Below, piece by piece: positions 16,891-25,047 of a stretch of DNA of 64,000 nt (its first letter is position 1; each line of letters opens with the position of its first letter). This DNA is from RYN-230 sp963837515. GTDB taxonomy: Bacteria > Actinomycetota > Actinomycetes > Streptosporangiales > Streptosporangiaceae. Below the pieces are notes generated by a model. That model was given only the letters and a program-made list of their open reading frames with translations, ran no database searches and was not told where the DNA came from. A program made the position numbers and the translations under genes. The stretch covers positions 1,178,001 through 1,242,000 of the forward strand of contig CAWINT010000002.1 in NCBI GenBank assembly GCA_963837515.1. The letters are read 5' to 3'.

Positions 16891-17178
16891 ATGTGCGGGT
16901 CCTGCGGCGCAGGCGTTGGGGTGATCCACGAGGATCGCGGCGGGGCACGGTTCAGCGACTACCCGGGGCTGCGGCTGACCGTGCACACCGGGCACCGGAA
17001 ACACCGGCACCTGCAGGCGGTCTACTGCCAGCAGGACGGGAGGCTCGAAGTGAGCTGGGTGAAGGTGCTCGCGAAAGCTCAGGCGGCGAAGCGGGACGGC
17101 CGCGTCAAGCCGGCTGTGGGTCCGGCCTGCCCAGCCGCGAAACACATGATTGTCTTATTCAGTTTTTCGCGTCGGTGA
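16891..17178 (+). CDS. Unknown Cys-rich protein reading across the right end of the element
   Basis: 95 residues beginning MCGSCGAGVGVIHEDRGG, with basic and aromatic content (HTGHRKHRHLQAVYCQQDG) and a Lys-rich helix (KVLAKAQAAKRDGRVK). The CxxC start and the later Cys could bind zinc. The frame crosses the attR core, so its last residues come from host DNA, and in the circular form the protein would end differently. Not recognised. Confidence 0.45.
   Translation: MCGSCGAGVGVIHEDRGGARFSDYPGLRLTVHTGHRKHRHLQAVYCQQDGRLEVSWVKVLAKAQAAKRDGRVKPAVGPACPAAKHMIVLFSFSRR
17154..17173. other. attR of the integrated element
   Basis: Element-side arm CTTATTCAGTTTTT (17154-17167) followed by the core CGCGTC (17168-17173), then sigma-factor sequence. 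On the minus strand the sigma frame runs SLTDA and then, inside the element, KN and a stop at 17159-17161. Confidence 0.75.
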
Positions 17179-17293
17179 GCGAGCCCAGCATCCGGTAGCA
17201 GTGCACCTGCAGTTCGCGCCGGTGCGGGGCGACCAGCCCGCTGAACGCGATTTCGTCGCCGGCCCGGGCCCGCTGCAGCAACGCGTGTTCCAC
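17168..17293 (-). pseudogene. ECF sigma factor, 5' part, split by the integrated element
   Basis: First 42 codons of the sigma factor whose remainder is at 7785-8699. From GTG 17293 it reads VEHALLQRARAGDEIAFSGL, then VAPHRRELQVHCYRMLGSLTDA, the start of sigma region 2. As it stands it would end two codons into the element (KN then stop). It is divergent from the SnoaL-like gene at 17415, which also matches the fold of the sigma factor's own C-terminal domain. Confidence 0.88.
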
Positions 17294-17414
17294 GGCCCCA
17301 GCATGGCAGTTCCGGGCGATCCGGCGGGGCACCGTTCCGATCGGGCCGCGGGCGGTGTCGTAACCGGCAGCGGCGGCCGCACCGGCCGCTCCCGGCCGTT
17401 GAAAGGACACCGCC

Positions 17415-17792
17415 ATGACCGAACCAGCCAGCCCGGCCCTGGACACCGCCCTGGCCTATTTCCGCGCCTGGACCGGCGGGGACCTGGACCAGGCGATGAG
17501 CTACGTGGCGGACGGCATCGTCTGCGATGCGCCCGCCGGGCGGCTGGAAGGGGCGGTGGCGTACCGGGCCTTCATGGCGCCGTTCACGGCGATCCTGACC
17601 GGCTCGGAGCTGATCGCCGCGTTCGGCGACGAGAACCGGGCCGTGCTCGTGTACGACACCGCGACCGTGCCGGTCGCGAGCGCGCCCGCCGCCGAGTGCG
17701 TCACCGTCGCCGACGGGAAGATCAGCTACAGCCGGTTCATCTTCGACCGGGCGCCGTTCGACGCGGCGAGACGGGCCGCGAGCGCCGGCTGA
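17415..17792 (+). CDS. SnoaL-like (NTF2 fold) protein
   Basis: 125 residues, ATG preceded by GAAAGGA at a good distance. Single NTF2/SnoaL domain: LDTALAYFRAWTGGDLDQAM, then ADGIVCDAPAGRLEGAVAYR and a closing VADGKISYSRFIFDRAPF. Such proteins bind or isomerise small hydrophobic ligands. It lies divergent from the split ECF sigma gene, which carries a related domain, so the two may have been one regulatory pair. Ligand unknown. The next 218 bases hold no gene. Confidence 0.8.
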   Translation: MTEPASPALDTALAYFRAWTGGDLDQAMSYVADGIVCDAPAGRLEGAVAYRAFMAPFTAILTGSELIAAFGDENRAVLVYDTATVPVASAPAAECVTVADGKISYSRFIFDRAPFDAARRAASAG

Positions 17793-18010
17793 TAGTCTGG
17801 GCCTGGTCAAATTACGGCTAAAAACCCGTTATGGCGAGATTGCCCGGGGACTGCTGGTGCCAGTTCCTGCGGGCCAACTCAGCGCAAATGTTGAGCTAAC
17901 CCGGCCGAGGGCAGTTGGGTAGCGCCCTAGGCTGAGTTGTGGCACGCCGCCGGGGCCTGCCACCACATCAGGGGGCAGCCCGGCATTGACACGCGGCCCA
18001 GGGCCGGCCG

Positions 18011-19492
18011 GTGTCGGCGTTCGCGACGGGAGGTGTGGCCCAGGTGACCCAGGTGTCCACCCACCCGGCTGACCCGCCAAGATCGGTAGGGACGGCCGGG
18101 GGGCCCGGGACGCCTGGCTCGCTGGACCGCCAGGGCCCGTCCGGCCCGGTTGAGCGGCTGATGAGCACGCTCATCCGCAAGCTCGCCTGGAGCCGCCTGT
18201 CCCAGCCCGGCGTGGCGGTCGGCCTGTCGGCGGCGGGCCTGCTGCTGGGCATGCTGCTGGGCGCCACGTCGCCGAACGCCGAGACGATCGGCGTCCGGCT
18301 GCCGCTGTCGCTGCTCCCGTCGCTCGTCCACCAGACCGTGCTGGCCAGCCTGATGCTCTACAGCAGCCTGATCCTCGCCTGCCTGGGGCTGGCCGGGATG
18401 ATGTGGGCGCACAGCCAGGGCTGGCGGCCCAACCCGCGTTACCTGCTGCTGGGCAGCCTGATCATCGTCGGGATCATGGTCTGCCTCACCCCGGTCGGCT
18501 CCTCCGACGTGGCCAGCTACGCCGCGTACGGCCGGATCGCCGCGCAGGGCGGCAACCCCTACACCACCGGCCCGGCGGCGTGGGGCGACCCGGCCTACAC
18601 CAGCGCGGTCGGCACCATGTGGAAGAACCAGCCGTCCGTGTACGGCCCGGTGGCCACGCTGTTCCAGGCGTTCGCCGCGGCCATCGGCCGGGGGGACGTC
18701 AACACCACCGTGTGGGTCTGGATGATCCTCAACGGCCTGGTGTTCATCGGCGTCGGCGTGCTGCTCCTGCTGACCTCCGACGACCCGGTCCGGGCCACGC
18801 TGTTTTGGACCGCCAACCCGGTGCTGATCCTGGCCCTGGTCAGCGGCGGCCACCTGGACACGTTCGTGGCCGCCGCGGCGATCGGTGCCATCCAGGTGGC
18901 TCGCAAGGTACCGAACGCGTGGGGCGACGTCCTGGTCGGCGTGCTGATCGGGCTCGGCGCTGGGGTGAAGATCTACGCCGTGCTCATCGGGGTAGGGCTG
19001 GCCTGGCCGCTGCTGATGCGCCGGGAATGGCGCCGGGTGGCGCTGATGGCCGGGACGTCGCTGCTGACGCTGGTCATCCAGTACAGCTTCTACGGCCTCG
19101 CCGCGCTGAAGCCGTTGTTCGGTGGGCTCGCCCTCATCACGCCGCCGTCCCCGTGGTCGGTGTTCCGGCTGGTGGAGCTGTGGGGGGTCAGATACCCGAA
19201 CCCCACCATCACCATGATCATTTCCATTCTGTGGCCGATCGCCCTGATCATCGTGGCCTGGCTGGTCTACCAGCGGATCTCCGCCGAGCAGCCGCGCGAG
19301 GTGGTCGCGCCGTTCGCGCTGACCTTCGCCTGGATCCTGGTCGCGCCCTGGGTGTTCGCCTGGTACACGGCGGTGGCCTGGGCCGCGCTCACCCAGGTAC
19401 CCCGGAACCGGATGACCCGCTGGCTCACCCTTGTCACCGTCTTCCTCGCGCTGTGCCTGTCCAGCGGCGGGCACGCCACGCCCGGAACCTGA
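18011..19492 (+). CDS. Polytopic membrane glycosyltransferase (GT87 / MptB-like)
   Basis: Integral membrane enzyme, up to 493 residues with about 11-12 hydrophobic segments. Resembles the GT-C mannosyltransferases (MptA/MptB and GT87 types) that use polyprenyl-phosphate mannose to build cell-envelope glycans. Motifs: SDVASYAAYGRIAAQGGNPY in the first loop (the acidic residue likely binds the sugar donor), TMWKNQPSVYGPVATLFQA, and GAGVKIYAVLIGVGLAWPLL. GTG 18011 gives the longest form. In-frame GTGs at 18035 and 18044 also fit, the latter 10 bases after a GGGAGG. Its stop overlaps the next ATG by one base, so the two glycosyltransferases form an operon. Confidence 0.8.
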   Translation: MSAFATGGVAQVTQVSTHPADPPRSVGTAGGPGTPGSLDRQGPSGPVERLMSTLIRKLAWSRLSQPGVAVGLSAAGLLLGMLLGATSPNAETIGVRLPLSLLPSLVHQTVLASLMLYSSLILACLGLAGMMWAHSQGWRPNPRYLLLGSLIIVGIMVCLTPVGSSDVASYAAYGRIAAQGGNPYTTGPAAWGDPAYTSAVGTMWKNQPSVYGPVATLFQAFAAAIGRGDVNTTVWVWMILNGLVFIGVGVLLLLTSDDPVRATLFWTANPVLILALVSGGHLDTFVAAAAIGAIQVARKVPNAWGDVLVGVLIGLGAGVKIYAVLIGVGLAWPLLMRREWRRVALMAGTSLLTLVIQYSFYGLAALKPLFGGLALITPPSPWSVFRLVELWGVRYPNPTITMIISILWPIALIIVAWLVYQRISAEQPREVVAPFALTFAWILVAPWVFAWYTAVAWAALTQVPRNRMTRWLTLVTVFLALCLSSGGHATPGT

Positions 19493-21045
19493 TGACCCCG
19501 CTGCCTCGCGTAGGGTCGGGGGCGGTGAAGCCCGCCGCCGCCGTCGACCTCCAGCCCGGCCACGCCCCGCCCCGCCCGGCCGTGCGCTGGCCGGTCAGCC
19601 GCGTGCCCGGGTCGCGGCTGCCCCGGCTGGGCGTGCCGCGCGGGATGGCCGCCGCGGCGCGGCAGCACTGGCTGGCGGCCGCGCTGCTCACCGCGGGCCT
19701 GGTGCTCCGGGTGCTCACCCAGCTCGCCTACCGGCCGGCGCTGTTCTACATCGACTCCGAGCGGTACCTCTACAACGCCCAGGGCATGGACCCGGTCGGC
19801 TACAAGGGGCCGCTGCTGGCCGTCGCGTCCGTGGGTGGCTTCGGCGCCGTGGCCGTGGTGCAGCACCTGCTCGGCCTCGGTATCGCCACGGCGCTGTACC
19901 TGCTGCTGCTCCGGCGTGGGGTGTCCCGGTGGCTGGCCGCGCTGGCCATCGCCCCGGTGCTGCTGGACGGCTACCAGGTGCAGAACGAGCAGACCGTCAT
20001 GCCCGGCACCTGGTTCGAGGCGCTGATCGTGGCCGGCCTGGTCATCCTGCTGTGGCGGCCGGTCCCCGGCTGGCGGCGGGTGCTGGCGGCCGGGGTGGTG
20101 CTCGGCGGCTCGGCCACCCTCGCCCAGGTGGGCGAGGCGCTGATCCTGCCCGGGGTGATCTACCTCGTCGCGGTGGGCGGCGGCTGGCGGGCCGCCGCCG
20201 GCCGGGCGGCCGCCTTCGCCGGGGCGTTCATCGCGCCCATCCTGGTCTACTGCACCGTCTCCTACCTGGTGGCCGGGCAGTTCTTCTTGTCGCACACCGG
20301 CGTCACCTCGTTCTACGGGCGGGCCGCGGCGGCGGTGGACTGCAGCACCCTCACGCTGACCCCCGCCGAGCGGGGCATGTGCCCGGACCCCGCCCAGCAG
20401 GCTAAGGGGCCGGACTGGCTGGAGTACCAGGACGGGTCGCCGATCCGGCCCTATTACAACAACCTGCCCCGGGCGGACGTGGACAGCATGCTGTCCGACT
20501 TCAACCACCGCGCGCTGACCCAGCAGCCGCTGCGGCTGGCTGGCGCCTACGGCCGTGACCTGCTGAAGCTGTTCGCGCTGACCCGGGCCGGCAGCCCGGG
20601 GGACACGCCCATCTCCCGGTGGCAGTTCCAGACCTACTACCCGTACTACCCGCCGCACGCGGCGCCGCAGGTCGTCCACGCCGCGGTGGACCGTTACGGC
20701 GGGGGAACCCCGGCGGTGTGGCGTCCGGTGGCCGCCTTCCTGCGCGCCTACCAGCTGGACGGCGGCTACACCCCAGGCCCGCTGTTCGCGCTGTGCGCCG
20801 TGGCCGGCGCGGCGGGGTCGGTGGCGGCGTTGCGGCGGCGGCGCCGCGCCGACCCGCGGACCCGCCAGCTGGTGCTGGCCTGCCTGCTGTGCTTCACGTC
20901 CGGCGCGGCCGTGCTGCTCGTCTCGGACCTGTTCGAGTTCTCCTGGCGTTACCAGCTGCCGGCGCTGGTCACGCTGGTCCCGGCCGGTGCGCTCGGCCTG
21001 GCCGCCGCGCTCCGGCTGATCAAGCGGCCACGCGCCGTGGGCTGA
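19492..21045 (+). CDS. Polytopic membrane glycosyltransferase-like protein
   Basis: 517 residues from ATG 19492, which shares a base with the previous stop. About 10 membrane segments. After a basic, Pro-rich N-terminus of some 55 residues come ALFYIDSERYLYNAQGMDPVGYKGPL, with the DSERY acidic motif of GT-C enzymes in the first external loop, and a large external domain (about 255-400) with paired Cys (VDCSTLTLTPAERGMCPDP). Probably works with the upstream GT87-like enzyme in envelope glycan assembly. Donor and acceptor unknown. Confidence 0.72.
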   Translation: MTPLPRVGSGAVKPAAAVDLQPGHAPPRPAVRWPVSRVPGSRLPRLGVPRGMAAAARQHWLAAALLTAGLVLRVLTQLAYRPALFYIDSERYLYNAQGMDPVGYKGPLLAVASVGGFGAVAVVQHLLGLGIATALYLLLLRRGVSRWLAALAIAPVLLDGYQVQNEQTVMPGTWFEALIVAGLVILLWRPVPGWRRVLAAGVVLGGSATLAQVGEALILPGVIYLVAVGGGWRAAAGRAAAFAGAFIAPILVYCTVSYLVAGQFFLSHTGVTSFYGRAAAAVDCSTLTLTPAERGMCPDPAQQAKGPDWLEYQDGSPIRPYYNNLPRADVDSMLSDFNHRALTQQPLRLAGAYGRDLLKLFALTRAGSPGDTPISRWQFQTYYPYYPPHAAPQVVHAAVDRYGGGTPAVWRPVAAFLRAYQLDGGYTPGPLFALCAVAGAAGSVAALRRRRRADPRTRQLVLACLLCFTSGAAVLLVSDLFEFSWRYQLPALVTLVPAGALGLAAALRLIKRPRAVG

Positions 21046-21099
21046 ACCGGGACCCGTTCCGCCGGGCCCCCGGTCCGGTAGACCCGGGGGCCCGGGACG

Positions 21100-21262
21100 T
21101 CAGGCGATGGCGTCCAGGGCCTGCGACTGCAGCGGGGAGAAGCCGCCGAGCGGGAAGTAGGGCAGGTAGGCGATGCCCTGGGCGCCAGCGAGCCGATGAG
21201 GGCGTCATCGTCCCGGTGGGCGACGTTGTAGTAGTTCTGCAGCTGGGCAGCCGCCGGCGTTA
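21100..21262 (-). pseudogene. Aldo/keto reductase 3' remnant
   Basis: Minus-strand text reads LQNYYNVAHRDDDALIGSLA and then, in a shifted frame, QGIAYLPYFPLGGFSPLQSQALDAIA with a TGA at 21100-21102. This is the C-terminal part of an aldo/keto reductase (the segment around the cofactor-binding loop). The upstream two-thirds are missing and one frameshift is present near 21198. Confidence 0.65.
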
Positions 21263-21300
21263 GAACTTTGCCTGCCGGCCGGCGCTGCGATGATGGCCGG

Positions 21301-21864
21301 ATGGCAGAACTGATCGCGGACCTGTTCGTCAGCCTGGACGGATTCGCCGGCGGCGTGGGCACCGGGCCGTTCTTCGGCTACGGCGGCCCGGGCCTGGACG
21401 GCTGGGTGCGGGCGCAGCTGGACCAGCCGCACGTCATCGTCATGGGCCGGGTCACCTACCAGGCGCTGGCGCAGATTTCCGCCACGGCCACCGACGACGC
21501 CAGCATCGCGATGACGGCGCTGCCCAAGGTGGTGGTGTCCAGCACCCTCGCCGAACCGCTCGCCTGGCCCAATACCCGCCTGCTGCGCGGCGACCTGGCC
21601 ACGGGGATCGGGGCGCTGAAGGAGCAGTCGGCGGTCCCGCTCCGCGCGATCGGCAGTCTCCGCCTGGTGGCCAGCATGACGGCGGCCGGGCTGGTCGACC
21701 GGCTGCGGCTGCTGGTCTTCCCGCTCGTCCTGGGCGAGGCCGGCCGGGAACCGGCCTTCGCCGGGTTCCCCCGCCGTGGCCTGGAGCTGGCCGGTACCGA
21801 GGTGCTTGATTCCCGGCTGGTCATGCTCGAGTACCGCCCCGGGGCCGGGCCCGGACCGGGCTAG
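21301..21864 (+). CDS. Dihydrofolate reductase-family (RibD C-terminal-like) protein
   Basis: 187 residues, cytosolic, from ATG 21301 (MAELIADLFVSLDGFAGG, the family opening). HVIVMGRVTYQALAQ and LPKVVVSSTLAEPLAWPNT match the NADPH-binding fold; the final part LRLLVFPLVLGEAGREPAF is the usual C-terminal signature. Such stand-alone proteins are NADPH reductases of unknown substrate, distinct from folate DHFR. Starts 38 bases after the aldo/keto reductase remnant on the other strand. Confidence 0.87.
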   Translation: MAELIADLFVSLDGFAGGVGTGPFFGYGGPGLDGWVRAQLDQPHVIVMGRVTYQALAQISATATDDASIAMTALPKVVVSSTLAEPLAWPNTRLLRGDLATGIGALKEQSAVPLRAIGSLRLVASMTAAGLVDRLRLLVFPLVLGEAGREPAFAGFPRRGLELAGTEVLDSRLVMLEYRPGAGPGPG

Positions 21865-21936
21865 CCAGCCGGCCCGGGGCCCGCATCGTGACGGCCGCCG
21901 GGCCGGCGGCCGGCGGCCACGGCGGTCAAACGGCGG

Positions 21937-23934
21937 TCAAACGGCGGTGATGGTCCATTCGTTGTTGGTGCTGCTGTTCGGCGCCCACAGCACCGTGGTC
22001 GAGCCGATCGCGGTGGCGCCCGCGCCATCCAGGGCGGTGCCGGTGCCCCGGTTGACGATCTGGTAGCGGCCGTTGCCGACGCTGTTCAGGCTCCACTGCT
22101 GGTTGTTGCCGCCGTTCCAGTAGGTCTGGCGGGCGGGTGCGCCGTTGGCGGTGTTGCCCCAGCTGTCGGCGACCATGCCGTTGGTGTTGTTGACGATGCG
22201 GTAGTAGCCGGAGCCGAGCGGCACCAGCTGCCACTGCAGGTTGGGGCTGCCGTTGTAGGCCCACTGCTTGAGGTTCGACCCCGAGGCGACGTTCCCGCCG
22301 CTGTCCAGCACGAGGCCGCTGGTGACGTTGGCGATCTTGGCCCAGCCGGTGGGCAGACTGCCGCCACCGCCCGCCCCCAGGGCCGGGATCTGGCCCGAAA
22401 AGGTCAGCTTGACCACGTAGGCCACCGCGCTGAACGGCGCGCTGGACGAGGGCATCGACAGGTGCAGGCCGGAGCCGTCCTGGCTGGGCTTGGGCAGGTT
22501 GACGTACGACCCGGCGGCGTTGTTGAGCAGCTGCGCCGAGACCAGGGTGGCGATGTTGAACTGGTTGGAGTTCAGCGTCTGGATGGTCATCACGACACCC
22601 TGCCAGCCCAGCGCGGTGCAGTAGAGCACGGTGTTGTCCGCGCTGCGGGTGAACCGGATGTCTTGCGGGGTGCCGGTCTTGTCACCGGTGAAGGCGCCGC
22701 CACCCATCTGCGTCGGGCCCTCGCCGTAGACGGTCCAGGCGCGCGTGCCGTAGATGGACTCGCCGAATCGGCCGAGGTAGTCGCCGAAGCCGAGCAGGAT
22801 CGACTGCTGCGCGGACGGGATGGTGCCGTCGGCCATCGGGGCGATGTTCAGCAGCATGGTGCCGCCCTTGCTGATCCGGTCGATGAACGACTGCAGCAGG
22901 GCCTGCAGCGAGTAGTAGCTGATCCCCTGGACGTAGCACCAGGTGGAGCCGGAGACGCTGTCGTCGGTCTCCCAGTAGGGGGTCACGATGCCGCCCGGTC
23001 CGCCGCGCTCGTAGTCGTAGACCTCGCCCAGGCTGTCGAACCCGTCCTTATACGTGGTCAGGACGTCTTTGTTCCAGGACACGGCCTTGTTGTAGTAATA
23101 CGCGAGGAACTGCAGCCGGTAGCTCTCCTGGACCAGGTTCAGGTCGAAGTCGTGGTAGATCATGTCGGGCTGGTAGCCGTCGATGACTTCGGCCAGCTTG
23201 TTGTACCAGAGCGCGTTCTCCGCGGCCGTGCCGAGCTGGCCGTACAGCTTCTGCAGCGTGGCACTGGATTGCGGCGGCACGTACTGGAAGTAGCCGTTGA
23301 AGTGGTACGCGGTGTGCAGGGACACCATGAACTTCAGCCCCTGGGCCCGGATGGCCTGCGCGTGCAGTCCCACCAGGTCGAGGCCAGGGCCCGTCATGAC
23401 CGAGTTCCACTCGTTCACCTGGCTGTTCCACATCGAGTAGCCGTCGTGGTGCTCGGCGACCGGCCCGGCGAACCGGGCGCCGGCCTGCTTGAACAGCTGG
23501 GCCCAGGCGTTGGGGTCGAAGCTGCCGCCGGCCGAGGTCAGCTTGGGCTGGAACTTGGTGAAGTGGCCGGACTTGTCGTTGGCCCCGAGCATGAAGTAGT
23601 GGTACGGCCACACCGACGGGTCCCCGTAGGTGTTGATGTGGTGCTGGTTTTCGGCCGAGCCCGGGTTGTACATGTTGCGGGGGTACCACTCGTTGCTGAA
23701 CGCAGGCACGCTGAACACCCCGAAGTGGAAGTAGATGCCGAACTTGGCATCCTGGAACCAGGCCGGGGCCGGCGGGTGCTGGTCCACCGATGACCAGCTC
23801 GCGGTGTAGCTCTGCGGACCGCTGGTGGCCCGGGCCAGGCCAGGCCGGAGCAGCCCGGCGGCCACGGCCGCTCCGCTGATCCCGGCCGTGGCGAGCAGCT
23901 GGCGGCGGCTGATGGGTAATGAGGACGAGGGCAT
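21937..23934 (-). CDS. Secreted GH29 alpha-L-fucosidase with ricin-type lectin domain
   Basis: 665 residues, exported. ATG 23934 gives a Tat-like signal (SRRQLLATAGISGAAVAAGL); GGAAAGG lies upstream. GH29 catalytic domain about 45-400: WFQDAKFGIYFHFGVFSVPAF, EWYPRNMYNPG, AEHHDGYSMWNS. The nucleophile Asp is likely in PDMIYHDFDLN. A beta-sandwich follows (about 400-520). From about 535, after a Gly-rich link, a beta-trefoil lectin with three QxW-type repeats (NLQWQLV, NQQWSLN, NNEWTIT) probably binds plant or fungal glycans. A perfect LacI-type palindrome 35 bases upstream suggests sugar-responsive repression. Confidence 0.9.
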   Translation of the reverse strand: MPSSSLPISRRQLLATAGISGAAVAAGLLRPGLARATSGPQSYTASWSSVDQHPPAPAWFQDAKFGIYFHFGVFSVPAFSNEWYPRNMYNPGSAENQHHINTYGDPSVWPYHYFMLGANDKSGHFTKFQPKLTSAGGSFDPNAWAQLFKQAGARFAGPVAEHHDGYSMWNSQVNEWNSVMTGPGLDLVGLHAQAIRAQGLKFMVSLHTAYHFNGYFQYVPPQSSATLQKLYGQLGTAAENALWYNKLAEVIDGYQPDMIYHDFDLNLVQESYRLQFLAYYYNKAVSWNKDVLTTYKDGFDSLGEVYDYERGGPGGIVTPYWETDDSVSGSTWCYVQGISYYSLQALLQSFIDRISKGGTMLLNIAPMADGTIPSAQQSILLGFGDYLGRFGESIYGTRAWTVYGEGPTQMGGGAFTGDKTGTPQDIRFTRSADNTVLYCTALGWQGVVMTIQTLNSNQFNIATLVSAQLLNNAAGSYVNLPKPSQDGSGLHLSMPSSSAPFSAVAYVVKLTFSGQIPALGAGGGGSLPTGWAKIANVTSGLVLDSGGNVASGSNLKQWAYNGSPNLQWQLVPLGSGYYRIVNNTNGMVADSWGNTANGAPARQTYWNGGNNQQWSLNSVGNGRYQIVNRGTGTALDGAGATAIGSTTVLWAPNSSTNNEWTITAV

Positions 23935-23968
23935 GGCGGGGAGACCTTTCCGGGCGCCGGTACACGGA

Positions 23969-23986
23969 GCTGTTAGCGCTAACAGC
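23969..23986. promoter_or_regulatory. LacI-type operator upstream of the fucosidase gene
   Basis: Perfect 18-base palindrome GCTGTTAGCGCTAACAGC, with the central CG typical of LacI-family operators. It sits between the GH29 start (23934) and its upstream region. The cognate regulator is not next to it; the only LacI gene in the window is at 32498-33526 and has a different palindrome nearby. Confidence 0.8.
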
Positions 23987-24272
23987 GTGGCCCGGACGTA
24001 ATCACCGCCGGCCGAGCCGGTCAATGGCCGCGACGGCACCGGCCGCCGCGCCAGCCGCCGCCGAACCGGGTGGGGGCTTTCGCCGGGCGCCCGGAAGCGG
24101 GAAGCGGTCGCTGGTGAAGGCCCTGGGCCGGCGGTGAATGCCCGGCGCTGTGCGGTGCGGAACCGATCGGGCCCGGCGCCGGTGCGGTGCGGCGGAGGGC
24201 GGAAAGTTTCGGGACCGGAGGTCACCCGGCCGGGGTGATGCTGGCCCGCACCGGCTGCGCTGAGGTTACGCG
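23987..24272. other. Intergenic region between fucosidase and K+ channel genes
   Basis: Divergent promoter region of about 340 bases in all, counted from the GH29 start. Apart from the palindrome at 23969 I see no gene, hairpin or repeat. Confidence 0.6.
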
Positions 24273-24866
24273 GTGAGCGTCAAGCCGGCCCGCCCCGGGC
24301 TGCCGCCGGGCAAGCGCCGGCGGCTGATCGTGCTGGGGATGCTCCGCGCCCTCGCCTCGACCGTCGTGCTGGTTGCGCTGTACTACGTGCTGCCCCTCGA
24401 TCACATCGACAACGTGCCGCTGGTCCTGATCCTGATCGGCGGGCTGGTGATCCTGGTGGCCGTGACGGCCCTGCAACTCCGGGCGATCCTCACCGCCCGG
24501 TACCCGGGCGTGCGGGCGGTCGAGGCCCTGGCCACGACCATCCCGTTGTTCCTGCTGCTGTTCGCGTCCGCGTACGTCACGATGGCCGGCACCAGCGCGG
24601 CCAGCTTCAGCAGCCCCACGCTGTCCCGGACCGATGCCCTCTATTTCACGGTGACCGTGTTCAGCACGGTGGGGTTCGGTGACATCACCCCGGTCACCCA
24701 GACCGCGCGGCTCGTGGTGACCGTCCAGATGCTGCTCGACCTGGTGGCCCTGGGGCTGGTGGTGCGGGCCTTCGCCAGCGCGGTGCAAATCGCCCGGCAG
24801 CAGGCCGGTCAGGCCGGCCCGCCCGGGCCGCCCGGGCCGCCGCCGGGGGGCGACGCCTCCCGCTGA
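24273..24866 (+). CDS. Two-TM potassium channel (Ion_trans_2 type)
   Basis: 197 residues from a GTG. After a basic N-terminus there are hydrophobic segments at about 18-42, 49-66 and 87-107, then a pore helix and the selectivity filter TVGFGD (about 131-136) followed by a last membrane helix (LVVTVQMLLDLVALGLVVRAF). TVGFGD marks a K+-selective pore. No cytoplasmic RCK domain; the C-terminus is a short Gln/Pro tail (GPPGPPGPPPGG). Confidence 0.85.
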   Translation: MSVKPARPGLPPGKRRRLIVLGMLRALASTVVLVALYYVLPLDHIDNVPLVLILIGGLVILVAVTALQLRAILTARYPGVRAVEALATTIPLFLLLFASAYVTMAGTSAASFSSPTLSRTDALYFTVTVFSTVGFGDITPVTQTARLVVTVQMLLDLVALGLVVRAFASAVQIARQQAGQAGPPGPPGPPPGGDASR

Positions 24867-25047
24867 CGGGGCCGTCCACGGCTCCGGATCCGGCCCGCTG
24901 TGAGTCGGCTCACCCGGCCCGTCCAATCCCTTCCGGCCGTCCGCCCGTATCTGTTCCGGCAAGCAAATGACGCGGTGCGGCACGCACTCGCGGCCGTGAC
25001 CCCATGGCCGGGCTGCGGTCCGGAGCCGTCCGGAAGGAGACCTGACC

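Larger units (their letters stand above)
8694..17173. mobile_element. Integrated 8.47-kb serine-recombinase element inside an ECF sigma factor gene
   Basis: Boundaries are set by the split sigma gene and by a shared core CGCGTC at 8694-8699 and 17168-17173 (8,474 bases from core to core). A large serine recombinase gene starts 62 bases inside the left end and reads inward. Cargo, left to right: recombinase (+, broken), GntR regulator (-, broken), three small + genes, then a minus-strand block with an HK97-type capsid gene (broken), small unknown genes, a SWIM zinc-finger protein and zinc-ribbon proteins, and a + gene crossing the right end. No portal, terminase, tail, replication or conjugation gene is recognisable. 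This looks like a decayed prophage or satellite. At least six reading-frame breaks fall inside it. Confidence 0.88.

Noticed and set aside
8694..17173. Integration at a tRNA gene
   Set aside because: No tRNA-like cloverleaf at either end; the target is clearly the sigma-factor coding sequence.
17927..19474. Minus-strand open frame opposite the GT87-like gene
   Set aside because: Gln/Gly/His-rich shadow; the plus strand has membrane helices and family motifs.
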